Origin: an uncultured Mycoplasma sp.
Lineage (GTDB): Bacteria > Bacillota_I > Bacilli_A > RF39 > UBA660
Length of the DNA stretch: 37,489 nucleotides
Reading direction: 5' to 3'
Assembly: GCA_946500895.1 (NCBI GenBank)
Contig: CAMMXG010000014.1
Span: 1 to 37,489, forward strand
Every line of letters starts with the position of its first letter. Position 1 is the first letter of the stretch. A model generated the notes under the pieces. That model saw nothing but the letters and a program-made list of their open reading frames with translations, had not been told where the DNA came from and did no database searches. A program made the position numbers and the translations under genes. This document shows, in pieces, positions 7,567 through 15,163 of this stretch.

Positions 7567-7701
7567 ATGGATGAAAAAAAGATAAATGAACAATTAATTA
7601 ATTTGAAAAAAAGAAATAATTTAAATAATATGATTATTATTATTTTACTTGTTATTTTACTTATTGTCTGCGCTGTTGCTGTTTATGCTAGAGTAGCTTA
7701 A
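7567..7701 (+). CDS. Small single-helix membrane protein, unknown
   Basis: A 44-residue protein: a charged cytoplasmic-type N-terminus (MDEKKINEQLINLKKRNN), then one strongly hydrophobic helix (MIIIILLVILLIVCAVAVYA) ending in RVA. A ribosome site AGGTGAGG lies 8-10 bases upstream and a TATAAT -10 at 7542-7547. I do not recognise the family. It lies divergent from rnj, with two palindromes in front, and its stop overlaps the end of convergent trmL by 4 bases. Confidence 0.65.
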   Translation: MDEKKINEQLINLKKRNNLNNMIIIILLVILLIVCAVAVYARVA

Positions 7702-8210
7702 TCTTCTAAGTATGTCTTACTTTTATGAGGTTCATCAAATAATAAGCCCTCATAATTTTTTTGTCTTAAAACTTCATAAACACCAATTGCAACACTGTTT
7801 GATAAGTTTAGGGCTCGGACGTTTGCAGTCATAGGAATACGATAGCATCTATCTAAGTATGGTTTTAAAATTTCTTTTGGTATTCCAGTACTTTCTTTAC
7901 CAAATATTAAATAAATATTGTCTTTGATATCTTTAAAATTCACTGTTGAATGAGGTTTATGACCATATCTAGTAAAGAAGAAGTATTCTCCATTGTTTTT
8001 TCTAAAAAATTCATCAATATTTTCATATACAAAATAGTTACATTTATCAATATAATTAACACCACTTCTTTTAATGTATTTTTCATCAAGAGAAAAGCCT
8101 AGCGGTTTAATTAGGTGTAGAGTTGTATTCGTTGCAACACAAGTACGCATAATGTTTCCGGTATTTCCAGGAATTTCTGGTTCAAATAAAACGACATTTA
8201 ACATATTCAT
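7698..8210 (-). CDS. trmL: tRNA (cytidine/uridine-2'-O-)-methyltransferase TrmL
   Basis: TrmL (170 residues) is a SPOUT-fold enzyme that 2'-O-methylates the wobble base 34 of certain leucine tRNAs using S-adenosylmethionine. LFEPEIPGNTGNIMRTCVATN at the N-terminus, LIFGKESTGIPKEIL and the knot-forming IPMTANVRALNLSNSVAIGVYE at the C-terminus are the family signatures. Length is within the usual 150-170. The start at 8210 follows AAGAAAGAAG, and an ATG two codons later is also possible. It is monocistronic with its own promoter. Confidence 0.95.
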   Translation of the reverse strand: MNMLNVVLFEPEIPGNTGNIMRTCVATNTTLHLIKPLGFSLDEKYIKRSGVNYIDKCNYFVYENIDEFFRKNNGEYFFFTRYGHKPHSTVNFKDIKDNIYLIFGKESTGIPKEILKPYLDRCYRIPMTANVRALNLSNSVAIGVYEVLRQKNYEGLLFDEPHKSKTYLED

Positions 8211-8226
8211 TCTTCTTTCTTAAAAA

Positions 8227-8255
8227 ATTATAAAACATTCTTTTTATTTTGTAAA
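8227..8255 (-). promoter_or_regulatory. trmL promoter
   Basis: On the minus strand TTTACA (8250-8255), 17-base spacer, TATAAT (8227-8232). Confidence 0.8.
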
Positions 8256-8285
8256 CTTTAAAATCAGTATTGTTTATAATTGCTC

Positions 8286-8314
8286 TTGCTTCTTTTTTAT
8301 TTTTCTTTTATAAT
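8286..8314 (+). promoter_or_regulatory. Promoter of the histidine-phosphatase-like gene
   Basis: TTGCTT (8286-8291), 17-base spacer, TATAAT (8309-8314), 22 bases before the start codon. Confidence 0.8.
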
Positions 8315-8336
8315 GTTTTTAGAGTAGGGTGGTATA

Positions 8337-8954
8337 ATGACAACAATATATCTTATTAATAATAGTCTTACTATGAATAATCTTAATTTTCCTGATAAGG
8401 AAACTTTAGAACAAAAAAGAGAAAAAAGAATTCTTAGTATTGAAGGGGAAGAAGAAAGTAAAAGATTAGTTCATAATAAGGATTTGCAGAAAGTGCAATA
8501 TATTTATTCTTCTTCTTATGTGATGAGTATTGCTACTGCTAAATATTTGGCTCAGGACTTAGAATTAGATATTAATATACGTTCCGAACTTGGGGAACGA
8601 GTAATAGGTCATTTAGGTGATAAAAAAATTCGAATGATTACAGAAATTCAAGAAAATGATTTTGATTATAAACTTGCTGGTGGGGAATCTTTAAATGAAG
8701 TTAAAAATAGAATGAGTCGTTTCGTAAATCAATTGCTTGAAAAGCATGCGGATAAAACTATTGCTTTATTTACTCATAATGTGGCTATTACATGTCTTCT
8801 TAGTAAATGGTGTAAAAAAGGATTTAATTTAGATAATCGTCTTATTTTAAACTATCAAGATGAAGCGATTATTGATGGAGCATGGGATGGCATTAATATG
8901 ATTGAACTTGTATTTGATGGTAAAGATTTAGTTTCAATTAAAAGAAAAAAATAG
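8337..8954 (+). CDS. Histidine phosphatase superfamily protein lacking the RHG motif
   Basis: A 205-residue protein with the fold pattern of the phosphoglycerate-mutase-like histidine phosphatases. IYLINNSLT occupies the place of IYL(V/I)RHG(E/Q)T, IYSSSYVMSIATAKYLA that of IySSpLxRAxqTA, and LGERVIGHLG that of the acid-containing loop. GGESLNEVKNRM and IALFTHNVAITCLL are the C-terminal signatures. The nucleophilic His and its neighbouring Arg of RHG are replaced (NNS), and the second Arg is also gone, while the late His (FTHN) remains. Catalysis by the usual phosphohistidine route is therefore unlikely. A regulatory or binding role is possible. It has its own promoter and GGGTGGT ribosome site. 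Confidence 0.8.
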   Translation: MTTIYLINNSLTMNNLNFPDKETLEQKREKRILSIEGEEESKRLVHNKDLQKVQYIYSSSYVMSIATAKYLAQDLELDINIRSELGERVIGHLGDKKIRMITEIQENDFDYKLAGGESLNEVKNRMSRFVNQLLEKHADKTIALFTHNVAITCLLSKWCKKGFNLDNRLILNYQDEAIIDGAWDGINMIELVFDGKDLVSIKRKK

Positions 8955-8970
8955 GAATTTTCCTATTTTT
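8947..8970. terminator. Bidirectional terminator
   Basis: AATAGGAA (8950-8957) and TTCCTATT (8960-8967) form a tight hairpin with a T run on the plus side and an A run on the other, serving the convergent genes on both strands. Confidence 0.8.
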
Positions 8971-9166
8971 CATTTTCTTCTGTGTCAATTGTTTTCCATT
9001 CTGTTGTACCACAGGTTGTACATACAAATGGGACTAATATTTTTAGTCCTTTTGGTTTTTCATATTTTTCTTCTAGAGAAACACATAAAAGGCCGGTTTT
9101 TTCATCAATGTAAGCACGTCCTTGAACTGTTGTTTCTTCACATTTATTACATCCTGGTTTTTTCAT
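8963..9166 (-). CDS. Small zinc-ribbon protein, unknown function
   Basis: A 67-residue protein with two CxxC pairs, CNKC near residue 6 and CTTC near residue 49, spaced as in a zinc ribbon. The C-terminus is acidic (DTEENEK). The ribosome site AAGGAGG precedes the ATG with good spacing. I do not recognise the family. It is monocistronic, between an upstream divergent gene and a shared terminator. Confidence 0.75.
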   Translation of the reverse strand: MKKPGCNKCEETTVQGRAYIDEKTGLLCVSLEEKYEKPKGLKILVPFVCTTCGTTEWKTIDTEENEK

Positions 9167-9231
9167 TTTAGCCTCCTTAACTTTATTATTTCCTAAAATT
9201 GTGGTAAAATACTAGAAACGAGGTGAAGAAA

Positions 9232-9762
9232 ATGATAAATCAAATATATGATGCTTATGATATTCATTTGAATAGTAATAATGAACTTATGATAGCAAAA
9301 TATAAAGTATATGATGAAAATGTTGAAGGAAATTATGGAAAAATTGAGTCTTTTAGACGTTATAATTATGTTGGGGTAGAAGTTCCTCAAGATATAACAT
9401 TAAGAATTTCCGAACTGAAACAAGAAGAATATTTGCCAATGAATAGATTTAGACCTGTTTCTTTTGATGTGGAAGCTAAGAATCCTTTAATTTATGCAAA
9501 ATTGATGCTTTTAGGATTAAATCATCAAATTTTAGAAAAATTTTATTCTTTAGGACATGGATATGATGATATGGATCTTACTACTTATATTACTTATATT
9601 AATATGAATACTGGCAAAGTATCATCTATGGAAATTGGTCGTTATAAAGTTTATGATGATATGAAAATAAGATTTTTGGAAGATCAAGGTTATGTACCTG
9701 AAGAAAGAAGTTTTTATCATTTAGCACAAAGTCAAGAATTGGATTCTGAAATGAAAAGGTAA
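9232..9762 (+). CDS. Conserved-looking protein of unknown function
   Basis: A soluble-looking 176-residue protein with no membrane segment or recognisable motif. It contains two YKVYD copies (YKVYDENVEG near residue 23, RYKVYDDMKIR near residue 143), which may mark a repeated strand. The middle is rich in aromatic residues. I start it at ATG 9232, with GAGGTGAAG correctly spaced upstream; a GTG at 9223 would add three residues but lies inside that ribosome site. TAAAAT at about 9204 could be the -10. Function cannot be assigned. Confidence 0.7.
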   Translation: MINQIYDAYDIHLNSNNELMIAKYKVYDENVEGNYGKIESFRRYNYVGVEVPQDITLRISELKQEEYLPMNRFRPVSFDVEAKNPLIYAKLMLLGLNHQILEKFYSLGHGYDDMDLTTYITYINMNTGKVSSMEIGRYKVYDDMKIRFLEDQGYVPEERSFYHLAQSQELDSEMKR

Positions 9763-9794
9763 AAAACTGATAATTGTTTGTTATCAGCTTTTTA
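9761..9794. terminator. Bidirectional terminator
   Basis: CTGATAA (9767-9773) and TTATCAG (9781-9787) form a 7-bp stem, with T residues on both sides in the respective orientation. It serves the unknown plus gene and convergent prs. Confidence 0.85.
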
Positions 9795-10886
9795 TTTGAA
9801 TAAATTTTTTTCTTTTTTATAGTTGGTTATTGCCGAGTTATCTTTAATTAAGCTTGTAATAGATAATCCTTTATTTAGATGATCAATAATTTTGGCTAAA
9901 TATTCAGAACAGTCTGCTGTATTCATCCATGGTTTATTTAATATTTCTTCGGGAATATAAGTTAAATTGGTGGAATAAATAGCATCAAATATTTTATTTT
10001 TATAGGCTTCATCTAATTTTTCATATCCAGTTGTGAAGAGGGCGAAAGTGGTGAAAAAGAAGATTTTGTTTGCGCCTCTATTTTTTAATTCTTTCGCTAC
10101 ATCTATCATGGATCCGCCACTAGCAAGCATATCGTCTACAATGATGATTGTTTTATTCTTCACGTCTTTTCCTAGATATTCATGGGCAACAATTGGGTTA
10201 TGGCCATTTACTACTTTAGAAATATCTCTTCTTTTATAAAACATTCCGACATCAACACGGAGAATGTCAGCGAGAAATCTAGCTCTATCCATAGCTCCTG
10301 TATCTGGACTGATAACTAGAGTTTCATCAGGGATAAATTCTTCCTTTTTTAAGAAAGCCTTTAACATATCGTTGGTTGGAAAAAAATTATCAAAGGGTAG
10401 GGTTGGAATAGCATTTTGAACATTTGGATCATGAGCATCAAAAGTTACAATTCCACTAATTCCTAAATTTTTAAGTTCTTGAAGAGCAAGGGCACAATCT
10501 AGTGATTCTCTTGATTTTCTTCGATGTTGGCGGGAAGCATATAAAAAAGGCATTACAACTCTGATACTTTTAGCATGTCCCATTACTGCTGATATTACTC
10601 TTTTTATGTCTTGGAAATGTTCATCGGGACTCATGTTATGTTTTATTCCATACATCTCATAAGTAATACTATAATTATGAGTATCGCTTAAAATATAAAC
10701 GTCTTTGCCTCTTATTGTTTCTAGTATTGTTACTTTTCCTTCGCCATCATTAAATCTTGTGATGTCAGCGGGAATAAGATAATTACTATCTGATTTTCTG
10801 ATTTTTTTGATTTCTTTGTTTACTTTTAAACCTAATTCTTTACAATTGTCCATGACAATTAAACATAAATTTTCTTTATTTTTCAT
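9792..10886 (-). CDS. prs: Ribose-phosphate pyrophosphokinase (PRPP synthetase)
   Basis: PRPP synthetase transfers pyrophosphate from ATP to ribose 5-phosphate, making the precursor for nucleotides, histidine and tryptophan. The PRPP-binding loop IIIVDDMLASGGSM, the VTFDAHDPNVQNAIP region and the ATP-side loop PFLYASRQHRRKSRESLD identify it. At 364 residues it is longer than the classical enzyme of about 315, with extra sequence at both ends, and PRPP loop residues differ from the usual DTGGT. It appears to belong to a divergent subgroup. The start is set at ATG 10886, since AAGGAG is adjacent to the GTG at 10892 but well spaced to this ATG. Confidence 0.9.
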   Translation of the reverse strand: MKNKENLCLIVMDNCKELGLKVNKEIKKIRKSDSNYLIPADITRFNDGEGKVTILETIRGKDVYILSDTHNYSITYEMYGIKHNMSPDEHFQDIKRVISAVMGHAKSIRVVMPFLYASRQHRRKSRESLDCALALQELKNLGISGIVTFDAHDPNVQNAIPTLPFDNFFPTNDMLKAFLKKEEFIPDETLVISPDTGAMDRARFLADILRVDVGMFYKRRDISKVVNGHNPIVAHEYLGKDVKNKTIIIVDDMLASGGSMIDVAKELKNRGANKIFFFTTFALFTTGYEKLDEAYKNKIFDAIYSTNLTYIPEEILNKPWMNTADCSEYLAKIIDHLNKGLSITSLIKDNSAITNYKKEKNLFK

Positions 10887-10940
10887 ATACACTCCTTATC
10901 ATAAATATTTTATCATATTTTGAAGTGATAATCTATAAAG

Positions 10941-11396
10941 TTACTTTAAAAATTCTGTTTCACAGGTTGCTAATTTTTTATATAATTTTAAATCTCTTTT
11001 TCTTCTTGCACCAGTAAATAAAATGTCGTAGACAATTTCCCATACAACTACCCATCCGGCGATTAAAAATAGTTCGCTTAAAAGAGAAGTAAATTGTTCA
11101 GATATAATGATTAATAGAATTCCTAATAATAGTAAAATGAATCGAAAATAATCATCATATTTGTCAATTTTATTTAATTGTTTTACTTTATTTTGATAAT
11201 GGGTATGAATTAATTTTACTAATTGTTCTTGATCTTTATTATTTAATAATCCATCTACATTTAATATAATTCTTTCTTTGTGTGTATGTAGACTTGCGTT
11301 TGTAATATAACTGTCTAATTCTTCATTTAAGACATTGTTATTAAACTTGTTAGTTGCATCTTCTAGGGTTTCTAATTTAATATTTATTTTTTCCAT
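10941..11396 (-). CDS. Two-helix membrane protein, unknown
   Basis: A 151-residue protein. The first 80 residues are hydrophilic and possibly helical. Two hydrophobic segments follow (FRFILLLLGILLIIIS about 84-100, LLSELFLIAGWVVVWEIVY about 104-123), then a basic tail beginning ARRKRDLK. It is preceded by a GGAGG ribosome site. It lies between prs and two further unknown genes on the same strand. I do not recognise it. Confidence 0.65.
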   Translation of the reverse strand: MEKINIKLETLEDATNKFNNNVLNEELDSYITNASLHTHKERIILNVDGLLNNKDQEQLVKLIHTHYQNKVKQLNKIDKYDDYFRFILLLLGILLIIISEQFTSLLSELFLIAGWVVVWEIVYDILFTGARRKRDLKLYKKLATCETEFLK

Positions 11397-11428
11397 AAAT
11401 CCTCCATTTTTATTATGGCATGAATTTT

Positions 11429-11460
11429 AAAAAAAAGAAAGTCTTTTTTTACTTTCTTTT
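11429..11460 (-). terminator. Terminator of the 243-residue gene
   Basis: On the minus strand AAAGAAAGT and ACTTTCTTT pair across a short A-rich loop, followed by a T run. It begins at the stop codon. Confidence 0.75.
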
Positions 11461-12191
11461 TATGGAATTCTTTTTCTTGTTTGAGGAGTATCTTCTGGTT
11501 TGTCATTTTTATAATTATTGTATAAAGTTAGAAAGAGGTCATTTGGTAAGTAGTGTAGTAATTGATTTAGATTTTCTTTTTCTAACATATTTAACAGTAT
11601 TATCATTTCTTCTTTGGTTAAACTTGTTCTGATGATATCACAATATTTTTCTAATTCTCTTTGATATAAGGGGGTATTTTTTAGTTCGAAGAAAAAAGTA
11701 CTAAAAATATTTTTTAACATCTTATTTATTTCTTGTTCTTTATCTTTACAAAAGTGATATTCTAAATTTAAAGAGATTAGGCCACAACTTATTCCTTTCA
11801 TATTTTGTTCAGTTAGATTTACTTGAAAGGTTACACTGATGTTATCTTGAGTGTGATTAAGTGAGCGTATTATATCATGGTCTTTTAAGAGGAAGAAAAT
11901 TAGATTGATGATTAGATTTGGACTTACATAACCATTTATAATAAATTCTTCTAGTGTTCCTTGTCTTACAGTTTCCGTTCCTTTTAAAAAATAGATTTGG
12001 GTTATTTGTTTGCCATTTTCTTCAAAAAAGTTAAAACAAATATCTAGAGTAGGAGTAGGATTACTCATTAAAATATCCAGTCTATTATCTATAATAGGAT
12101 AATAGCTTACTATAACTTTTTTAATTAATTCTATTATTTCTTTTTCTTTTTCATAGCTGAGGCTTGTCTTTTTCTTTTCTAGATTTGTCAT
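11460..12191 (-). CDS. Unknown protein (243 residues)
   Basis: A soluble-looking protein without transmembrane segments or known motifs. The N-terminus is charged (MTNLEKKKTSLSYEKEKE). The middle has a beta-rich pattern (YFLKGTETV, ISVTFQVNL), and the C-terminus ends in TRKRIP. The ribosome site is weak. The gene and its 303-codon neighbour are 58 bases apart on the same strand and may be one unit. I do not recognise the family. Confidence 0.6.
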   Translation of the reverse strand: MTNLEKKKTSLSYEKEKEIIELIKKVIVSYYPIIDNRLDILMSNPTPTLDICFNFFEENGKQITQIYFLKGTETVRQGTLEEFIINGYVSPNLIINLIFFLLKDHDIIRSLNHTQDNISVTFQVNLTEQNMKGISCGLISLNLEYHFCKDKEQEINKMLKNIFSTFFFELKNTPLYQRELEKYCDIIRTSLTKEEMIILLNMLEKENLNQLLHYLPNDLFLTLYNNYKNDKPEDTPQTRKRIP

Positions 12192-12249
12192 ATTTAAACC
12201 ACCTGTAGGGTTTATTTTAGCATAGTTATATAGATTTGAAAAGATAAAT

Positions 12250-13152
12250 TTATCTTTCTTTTAGAAATTCATCCTTAATAATTATGTCTTTATCTTGGGG
12301 AATGTTCATCATTAATTCTAAAAGATTTGGTATTAATTTTTGTTCAGTAACTTCAAAACTTCCTTTAGCATAAAGATTTCTTAAATCAGTATCTTCATTT
12401 ATTTTTATTGGAGTAATTCCTTTTAAGTTATTTACCATATCAATATTACAAACTTTGGGGATAAAATAACTTACGTGAACTTTGTCATTTTCTTTTTCAA
12501 TTTCTATTGTTAGAGCATGACCAAGATCTCTGGCCATAATTAAAATTCTGCCATTACTAAGTGATAAAATATCCATATAATCACTATCTAAATCAAAACT
12601 TACATTATCAAAGATTGCCTTTGCTATTTCACTTTTATGACCACGCAATGTTATACGCTGCATTTTTTCATTTGTTTTTTCTTCTATGATAGGCATTGCT
12701 TCATAAAAATTCTCATTATTTACTACGTAGGAATGTAGAACATGTAATAATTCATTAATAGTTTTACTTTTTAAAAATGGTTCCTGGTAATTACAAAAAA
12801 CATAATAGCCTTTTATTTTGTGATTTATTTCATCAACTAATTCAGGATTCATATTAGATATGCAAGTTTGATAAAATTCTGCTAAGCGTTTGCGATTAAT
12901 CATGGATTTTAAAAGAGTTTTTTCATAATCTCTAAATCGTTTGTTTAAATATTTTGTTAGAGTTTCATCAGCTCCAATAAACTGAAGCATTTTTTCTAGC
13001 ATGTATTTTATATCTTGAAGATTTTTATAAGTTTTATTTATGTAATCAATAAGACTTTTGTTATCATAAATATCTGGATAAAAAGCCATTAATTGTTTAA
13101 TTTCCATATCATATTTAAAAAATTGTTCTAAATCTTGTAAATTCTTTTCCAT
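12250..13152 (-). CDS. Unknown protein (300 residues)
   Basis: A largely helical N-terminal half (to about residue 150) with charged repeats, and a C-terminal half with alternating strands (GRILIMARDLGHALTIEIE, HVSYFIPKV). There is no signal peptide or membrane helix. Start chosen at ATG 13152, spaced 8 bases from AAAGGA; an ATG three codons upstream overlaps the ribosome site. An extended -10 (TGC-TAAAAT, plus-strand 13172-13180) lies upstream. It is the last host gene before the prophage. Function unknown. Confidence 0.65.
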   Translation of the reverse strand: MEKNLQDLEQFFKYDMEIKQLMAFYPDIYDNKSLIDYINKTYKNLQDIKYMLEKMLQFIGADETLTKYLNKRFRDYEKTLLKSMINRKRLAEFYQTCISNMNPELVDEINHKIKGYYVFCNYQEPFLKSKTINELLHVLHSYVVNNENFYEAMPIIEEKTNEKMQRITLRGHKSEIAKAIFDNVSFDLDSDYMDILSLSNGRILIMARDLGHALTIEIEKENDKVHVSYFIPKVCNIDMVNNLKGITPIKINEDTDLRNLYAKGSFEVTEQKLIPNLLELMMNIPQDKDIIIKDEFLKER

Positions 13153-13194
13153 ATTTATCATCCTTTAGTTTATTTTAGCATAATTTTACCAATT

Positions 13195-13216
13195 AAAAAA
13201 CACTTATTTCAGTGTT
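13195..13216 (-). terminator. Minus-strand terminator at the prophage left edge
   Basis: AACACT (13199-13204) and AGTGTT (13211-13216) form a 6-bp hairpin with a minus-strand T run at 13195-13200. It would stop transcripts coming from the integrase side before they enter host genes. Confidence 0.65.
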
Positions 13217-13346
13217 AACAATCAATATGGTGGAGTAGAGGAGAAAGTATTAAAAGTATATTTGTATATACATATATTTGATTATATCCCTGAAAATGGA
13301 CGTTTATTTAATTATAAATATTAAAAAAATGATGTAGTTTAATAAA

Positions 13347-13368
13347 ATTGGTAGGTAATTGGTAGGTA
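13347..13368. repeat. Tandem 11-bp repeat next to the integrase stop, possible arm site or part of attL
   Basis: ATTGGTAGGTA occurs twice in perfect tandem, ending three bases before the integrase stop codon. Tyrosine integrases with N-terminal arm-binding domains bind short direct repeats near att sites. The other end of the prophage is outside the window, so the att core cannot be defined; it probably lies within 13217-13370. Confidence 0.4.
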
Positions 13369-13370
13369 AT

Positions 13371-14699
13371 TTATAATAATTTTTGGATGCGGTTTAGTCT
13401 TTCTTCAGTATAAGAATGATAGTAAGTTTTTTCAATTACTTCTACTGTGTCTCTCAAGTATTCTGCGACATCTTCTGGTTTAGCTCCACGATTTCTTAAA
13501 TATGTTGCAATGCTATGTCTACCAAATTCATGATGAGTTAATCTATTTACTTTTTTTGTATTGTTAGAATAATATTTTGCATCCATTAAGTTATAATATT
13601 CATTCATCCGCCTTCTCATTGTTGACATAGATATATGAATCGGACCACCAAATATAAACCAATTCTCACTAAATCCTTCTAATTTATAATAGTGTTTGTA
13701 AAGGTAAAAAAGCGATTTTTGACATCTAGAGGCTACAGGAACAGTTGCATTTTTCTTGTTTTTAGTATTGGTGATTTTATGTCCACCACCTCTTACTTTT
13801 GATGAAAATGTTTTAAAAAACTTAATTTTTAAATTATTTAAGATTCCGACATCTTCCCATTTATCTACATTTAACCATGGTTCTTTATTTATTAAATCTT
13901 TCCAGATAAGAGCTTGTTCTTCTCCTTCACGTGGTCCATGCCAAAAGGTAAATTCAAAAAATGCTTTCCACAATATTTCCTTATCATCTATTACACTAAC
14001 AAATTGCTCAAATTCCTCTAATGTTTGATATCTTATATCATTATCTTTTATTTCATCATCAACTTCTTGAAAATTTTTAACTCTATCCAAAATATTAGTT
14101 TCTATATATTCTTCTTCAAATGCATATTCAAATATGGTTGATAAAATAGAGAACATTTTTTTCTTATAAGATAATTTATAATTTTTTCCATTGTCCATTT
14201 TCTTTTGATCCATTTCACTTTTCCACGATTTAATATCTTCTTTTGTAATAAGATTAATATTTTTATTTAATTTTTCAAAAAAGTTTTTTATATGGCAATT
14301 ATAACCACTTTCACTACTATATAAAGTGGATTCTCTATTTTTTGAATCTTCTAATAATTTAGTCCAAACATAATGTAAACTTTTATTTTTTTTATTTTCA
14401 ACATTATTTATGTCTGTATTTAATATTTTTTTCTTCTTTTTTGATCTTAATTTGATATATTCCATTGGATTATTTAAAAATATTGTTTCTTCATTTTTTG
14501 CTTCTCTTTCAAATTCAAAATTTCTAGAAATATATTTTGTTCTGGTACCATTGGGCAAATCATATCTATCTTCAAAGTAATATAATTTTGTTCCTTTACA
14601 TGTTTCTTTATCCCATTGTTTCTTTGATTTCAAGACCTTTATTTGATTTCCATTTTCATCTTTTATAATTTTATATTTTTTAATTTTATGTACAGGCAT
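13371..14699 (-). CDS. int: Prophage tyrosine integrase
   Basis: A 442-residue site-specific recombinase that inserts and excises the phage genome. It has an N-terminal arm-binding region (about 1-95), a SAM-like core-binding domain (about 100-205), and a C-terminal catalytic domain with the first Arg in WHGPREGEEQAL, the HEFGRHSIATYL segment (His and second Arg), and the Tyr in IEKTYYHSYTEE. In HEFGRHS the His is four residues before the Arg, not the usual three. The start is set at ATG 14699 because GGGAG lies 8 bases upstream; an in-frame ATG at 14714 is less well placed. It points outwards at the left end, as usual for integrated phages. Confidence 0.92.
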   Translation of the reverse strand: MPVHKIKKYKIIKDENGNQIKVLKSKKQWDKETCKGTKLYYFEDRYDLPNGTRTKYISRNFEFEREAKNEETIFLNNPMEYIKLRSKKKKKILNTDINNVENKKNKSLHYVWTKLLEDSKNRESTLYSSESGYNCHIKNFFEKLNKNINLITKEDIKSWKSEMDQKKMDNGKNYKLSYKKKMFSILSTIFEYAFEEEYIETNILDRVKNFQEVDDEIKDNDIRYQTLEEFEQFVSVIDDKEILWKAFFEFTFWHGPREGEEQALIWKDLINKEPWLNVDKWEDVGILNNLKIKFFKTFSSKVRGGGHKITNTKNKKNATVPVASRCQKSLFYLYKHYYKLEGFSENWFIFGGPIHISMSTMRRRMNEYYNLMDAKYYSNNTKKVNRLTHHEFGRHSIATYLRNRGAKPEDVAEYLRDTVEVIEKTYYHSYTEERLNRIQKLL

Positions 14700-14721
14700 A
14701 TTTAAAACTCCCATCTTTTTA

Positions 14722-14750
14722 TTTACTTTTAATAAGTAATTTGTTATAAT
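14722..14750 (+). promoter_or_regulatory. Promoter of candidate small RNA with internal dyad
   Basis: TTTACT (14722-14727), 17-base spacer, TATAAT (14745-14750). The spacer region holds an inverted repeat, TTACTT-TTAAT-AAGTAA (14723-14739), that could be an operator for this promoter and for the divergent integrase. Confidence 0.6.
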
Positions 14751-14756
14751 GGGAAC

Positions 14757-14847
14757 ATAGAAAAATCCTATTAGCGTAGTGTGTTTTTCTATAGGAACTC
14801 TATGTTCCGAACCCTTATTTGTTCGAGCAAGTAGGGGCTTTTTTTTA
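14757..14847 (+). ncRNA. Candidate three-hairpin small RNA beside the integrase
   Basis: From the predicted start at 14757 the RNA opens with a perfect 9-bp stem, ATAGAAAAA (14757-14765) with TTTTTCTAT (14784-14792), around an 18-nt loop. A second hairpin is GGAAC-TCTAT-GTTCC (14794-14808). A strong terminator stem follows, CCCTTATTTG with CAAGTAGGGG around TTCGAG (14812-14837), and then eight or nine T residues. No convincing coding frame is inside. Alternative pairing of TCCTAT with ATAGGA and of GGAACATAGA with TCTATGTTCC is possible. I cannot assign it to a known RNA family. Confidence 0.65.
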
Positions 14848-14853
14848 AAATTA

Positions 14854-15117
14854 TTATGCTTTCCAAGTATGACCGCAGTTTTGACATACTTTTATTTTTT
14901 TAGTAATGTTTTTAATTTTTTTCCTTTTTCCTATAAATATCGTAGCAAATAATGCGGGGATAGTTAAGAAAATCCATTTAATTGGAATCCACCACCATCC
15001 AATGCAACACCACCATAGAATTCCATGATGCTTGGTAATTAATTTTTGCTCATTCACTACTTGTATTGTAACATTCTTACTACCGCATTTAGGACATTCA
15101 TTAGTCATAAAACTCAC
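14854..15117 (-). CDS. Zinc-ribbon membrane protein of the prophage
   Basis: An 87-residue protein: N-terminal zinc-ribbon half CPKCGS, a Trp-rich hydrophobic centre (WWCCIGWWWIPIKWIFLTIPALFATIFIG, about 32-60), a basic stretch and a C-terminal CQNCGHTW. Ribbon-helix-ribbon proteins of this type occur widely in phages and their hosts with no settled function. It sits between the small RNA and the repressor on the same strand as both lysogeny genes, so it may be expressed in the lysogen. Confidence 0.75.
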   Translation of the reverse strand: MSFMTNECPKCGSKNVTIQVVNEQKLITKHHGILWWCCIGWWWIPIKWIFLTIPALFATIFIGKRKKIKNITKKIKVCQNCGHTWKA

Positions 15118-15163
15118 ACTCCATTTCTATATTTATTAAAACACCAAGTGTTTCAATCTTTGA

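Noticed and set aside
9193-9390. 65-codon minus-strand open frame opposite the unknown 176-residue gene
   Set aside because: Low-complexity Ile/Phe/Tyr-rich translation and no ribosome site; the plus-strand gene has a clear start and terminator.
15140-15156. AAACAC/GTGTTT hairpin after the repressor
   Set aside because: Could be a weak minus-strand terminator, but the stem is short and the T run poor, so it is not listed as a feature.
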